Assembly: GCA_946807835.1 (NCBI GenBank)
Contig: OX327684.1
Location: 33,168,501-33,232,500, forward strand
Direction: 5' to 3'
Length of the DNA stretch: 64,000 nucleotides
From: Ailanthus altissimus
Lineage: Eukaryota; Streptophyta; Magnoliopsida; Sapindales; Simaroubaceae
The notes under the pieces were generated by a model. It saw nothing but the letters and a program-made list of their open reading frames with translations, searched no databases and was not told the origin of the DNA. The position numbers and the translations under genes were made by a program. Positions 63,660 to 64,000 of this stretch are shown here, in pieces. The number at the start of each line of letters is the position of its first letter. Position 1 is the first letter of the stretch.

Positions 63660-64000
63660 AGAATTATACCCAGTGGTTTAGCGAGTAATAGTTTTACGAT
63701 ATTAGAATATTTAGATTTTAATATTTATAATACATATCGGTACTAATGATATATTTTTACACCCTATGATATAAGAGGTGTGCCGATAGCGAATAGATCT
63801 CAGAATCCAGACCCAACTCAGGATTAGCGCACTTTTGTGAGTGGATAATTATATATATTTTATATGTTTTTAATACAGCTAATTATGATTTAATTACGCG
63901 TTATCAGATTTAGTTATGATTTATTTTAGACAGAAAAATATTTATACTAATTAGTATATTTAGAAATATTTTGGAATTTATTATAGTACAGTTTATAATT
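63660..64000. other. possible edge of another LTR-type element
   Basis: A mixed-composition stretch with GTGTGCCGATAGCGAATAGA and CAGGATTAGCGCAC follows the purine tract. Such sequence next to a purine-rich block is reminiscent of plant gypsy-type LTRs, but no ends are visible in the window. Confidence 0.25.

Noticed and set aside
1..64000. tRNA, rRNA and organelle DNA insertions
   Set aside because: Looked for T-loop words with matching stems, rRNA-like and plastid-like stretches; none was convincing.

Overview
The window is nuclear DNA from a flowering plant, most likely a eudicot. It is AT-rich, its genes are split by GT-AG introns, and it is loaded with plant-type transposons. I cannot name the species. 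Coding positions below come from joining exons by eye: splice sites, phase continuity, and protein families recalled from memory.

Five genes are legible. (1) 1-3104, minus: the 5' end of a CLU/TSS-family gene of the REDUCED CHLOROPLAST COVERAGE (REC) type, running off the left edge. (2) 28820-37959, plus: a complete 23-exon trithorax-type histone H3K4 methyltransferase of the ATX3/4/5 group. (3) 40280-44222, plus: an 8-exon F-box gene like REDUCED MALE FERTILITY (RMF). (4) 47355-49459, minus: a 3-exon SDE2 splicing and genome-stability factor. (5) 58162-62255, plus: ATG6/Beclin-1, 10 exons, with a 206-bp duplication carrying a dead copy of exon 5. A decayed RING-H2 (ATL20/21/22-like) receptor-type gene lies at 45057-46868. 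As I recall, ATG6, RMF and ATX3 are also near neighbours in Arabidopsis (At3g61710, At3g61730, At3g61740), so the right half looks like an old conserved gene block.

Between the REC-like gene and the ATX gene (3.1-28.8 kb) lies a layered transposon district. A 1.27-kb tandem duplication (8.45-10.98 kb) precedes a ~1-kb foldback element (11.8-12.85 kb). Next comes a ~3.2-kb segmental tandem duplication (from 13.0 and from 16.4 kb). The first unit carries a 1.06-kb MULE-like element that the second lacks. The second is split by a 9.46-kb LTR retroelement (17456-26914) that the first lacks. That retroelement shows no recognisable pol but keeps a decayed antisense ORF, and a 2.13-kb solo LTR is nested in the ORF. 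A second MULE-like copy fills most of REC intron 4.

The stretch 49.6-57.6 kb is also transposon-derived: a LINE reverse-transcriptase relic, an LTR fragment related to the nested solo LTR, a 2.7-kb solo LTR with perfect target-site duplication, and a field of diverged palindromic motifs. The right edge (62.3-64 kb) holds AT-rich sequence and a long polypurine tract.

The genes do not form an operon or a pathway. They are independent housekeeping or regulatory genes (organelle compartment size, chromatin, protein turnover, splicing, autophagy) that share a neighbourhood.
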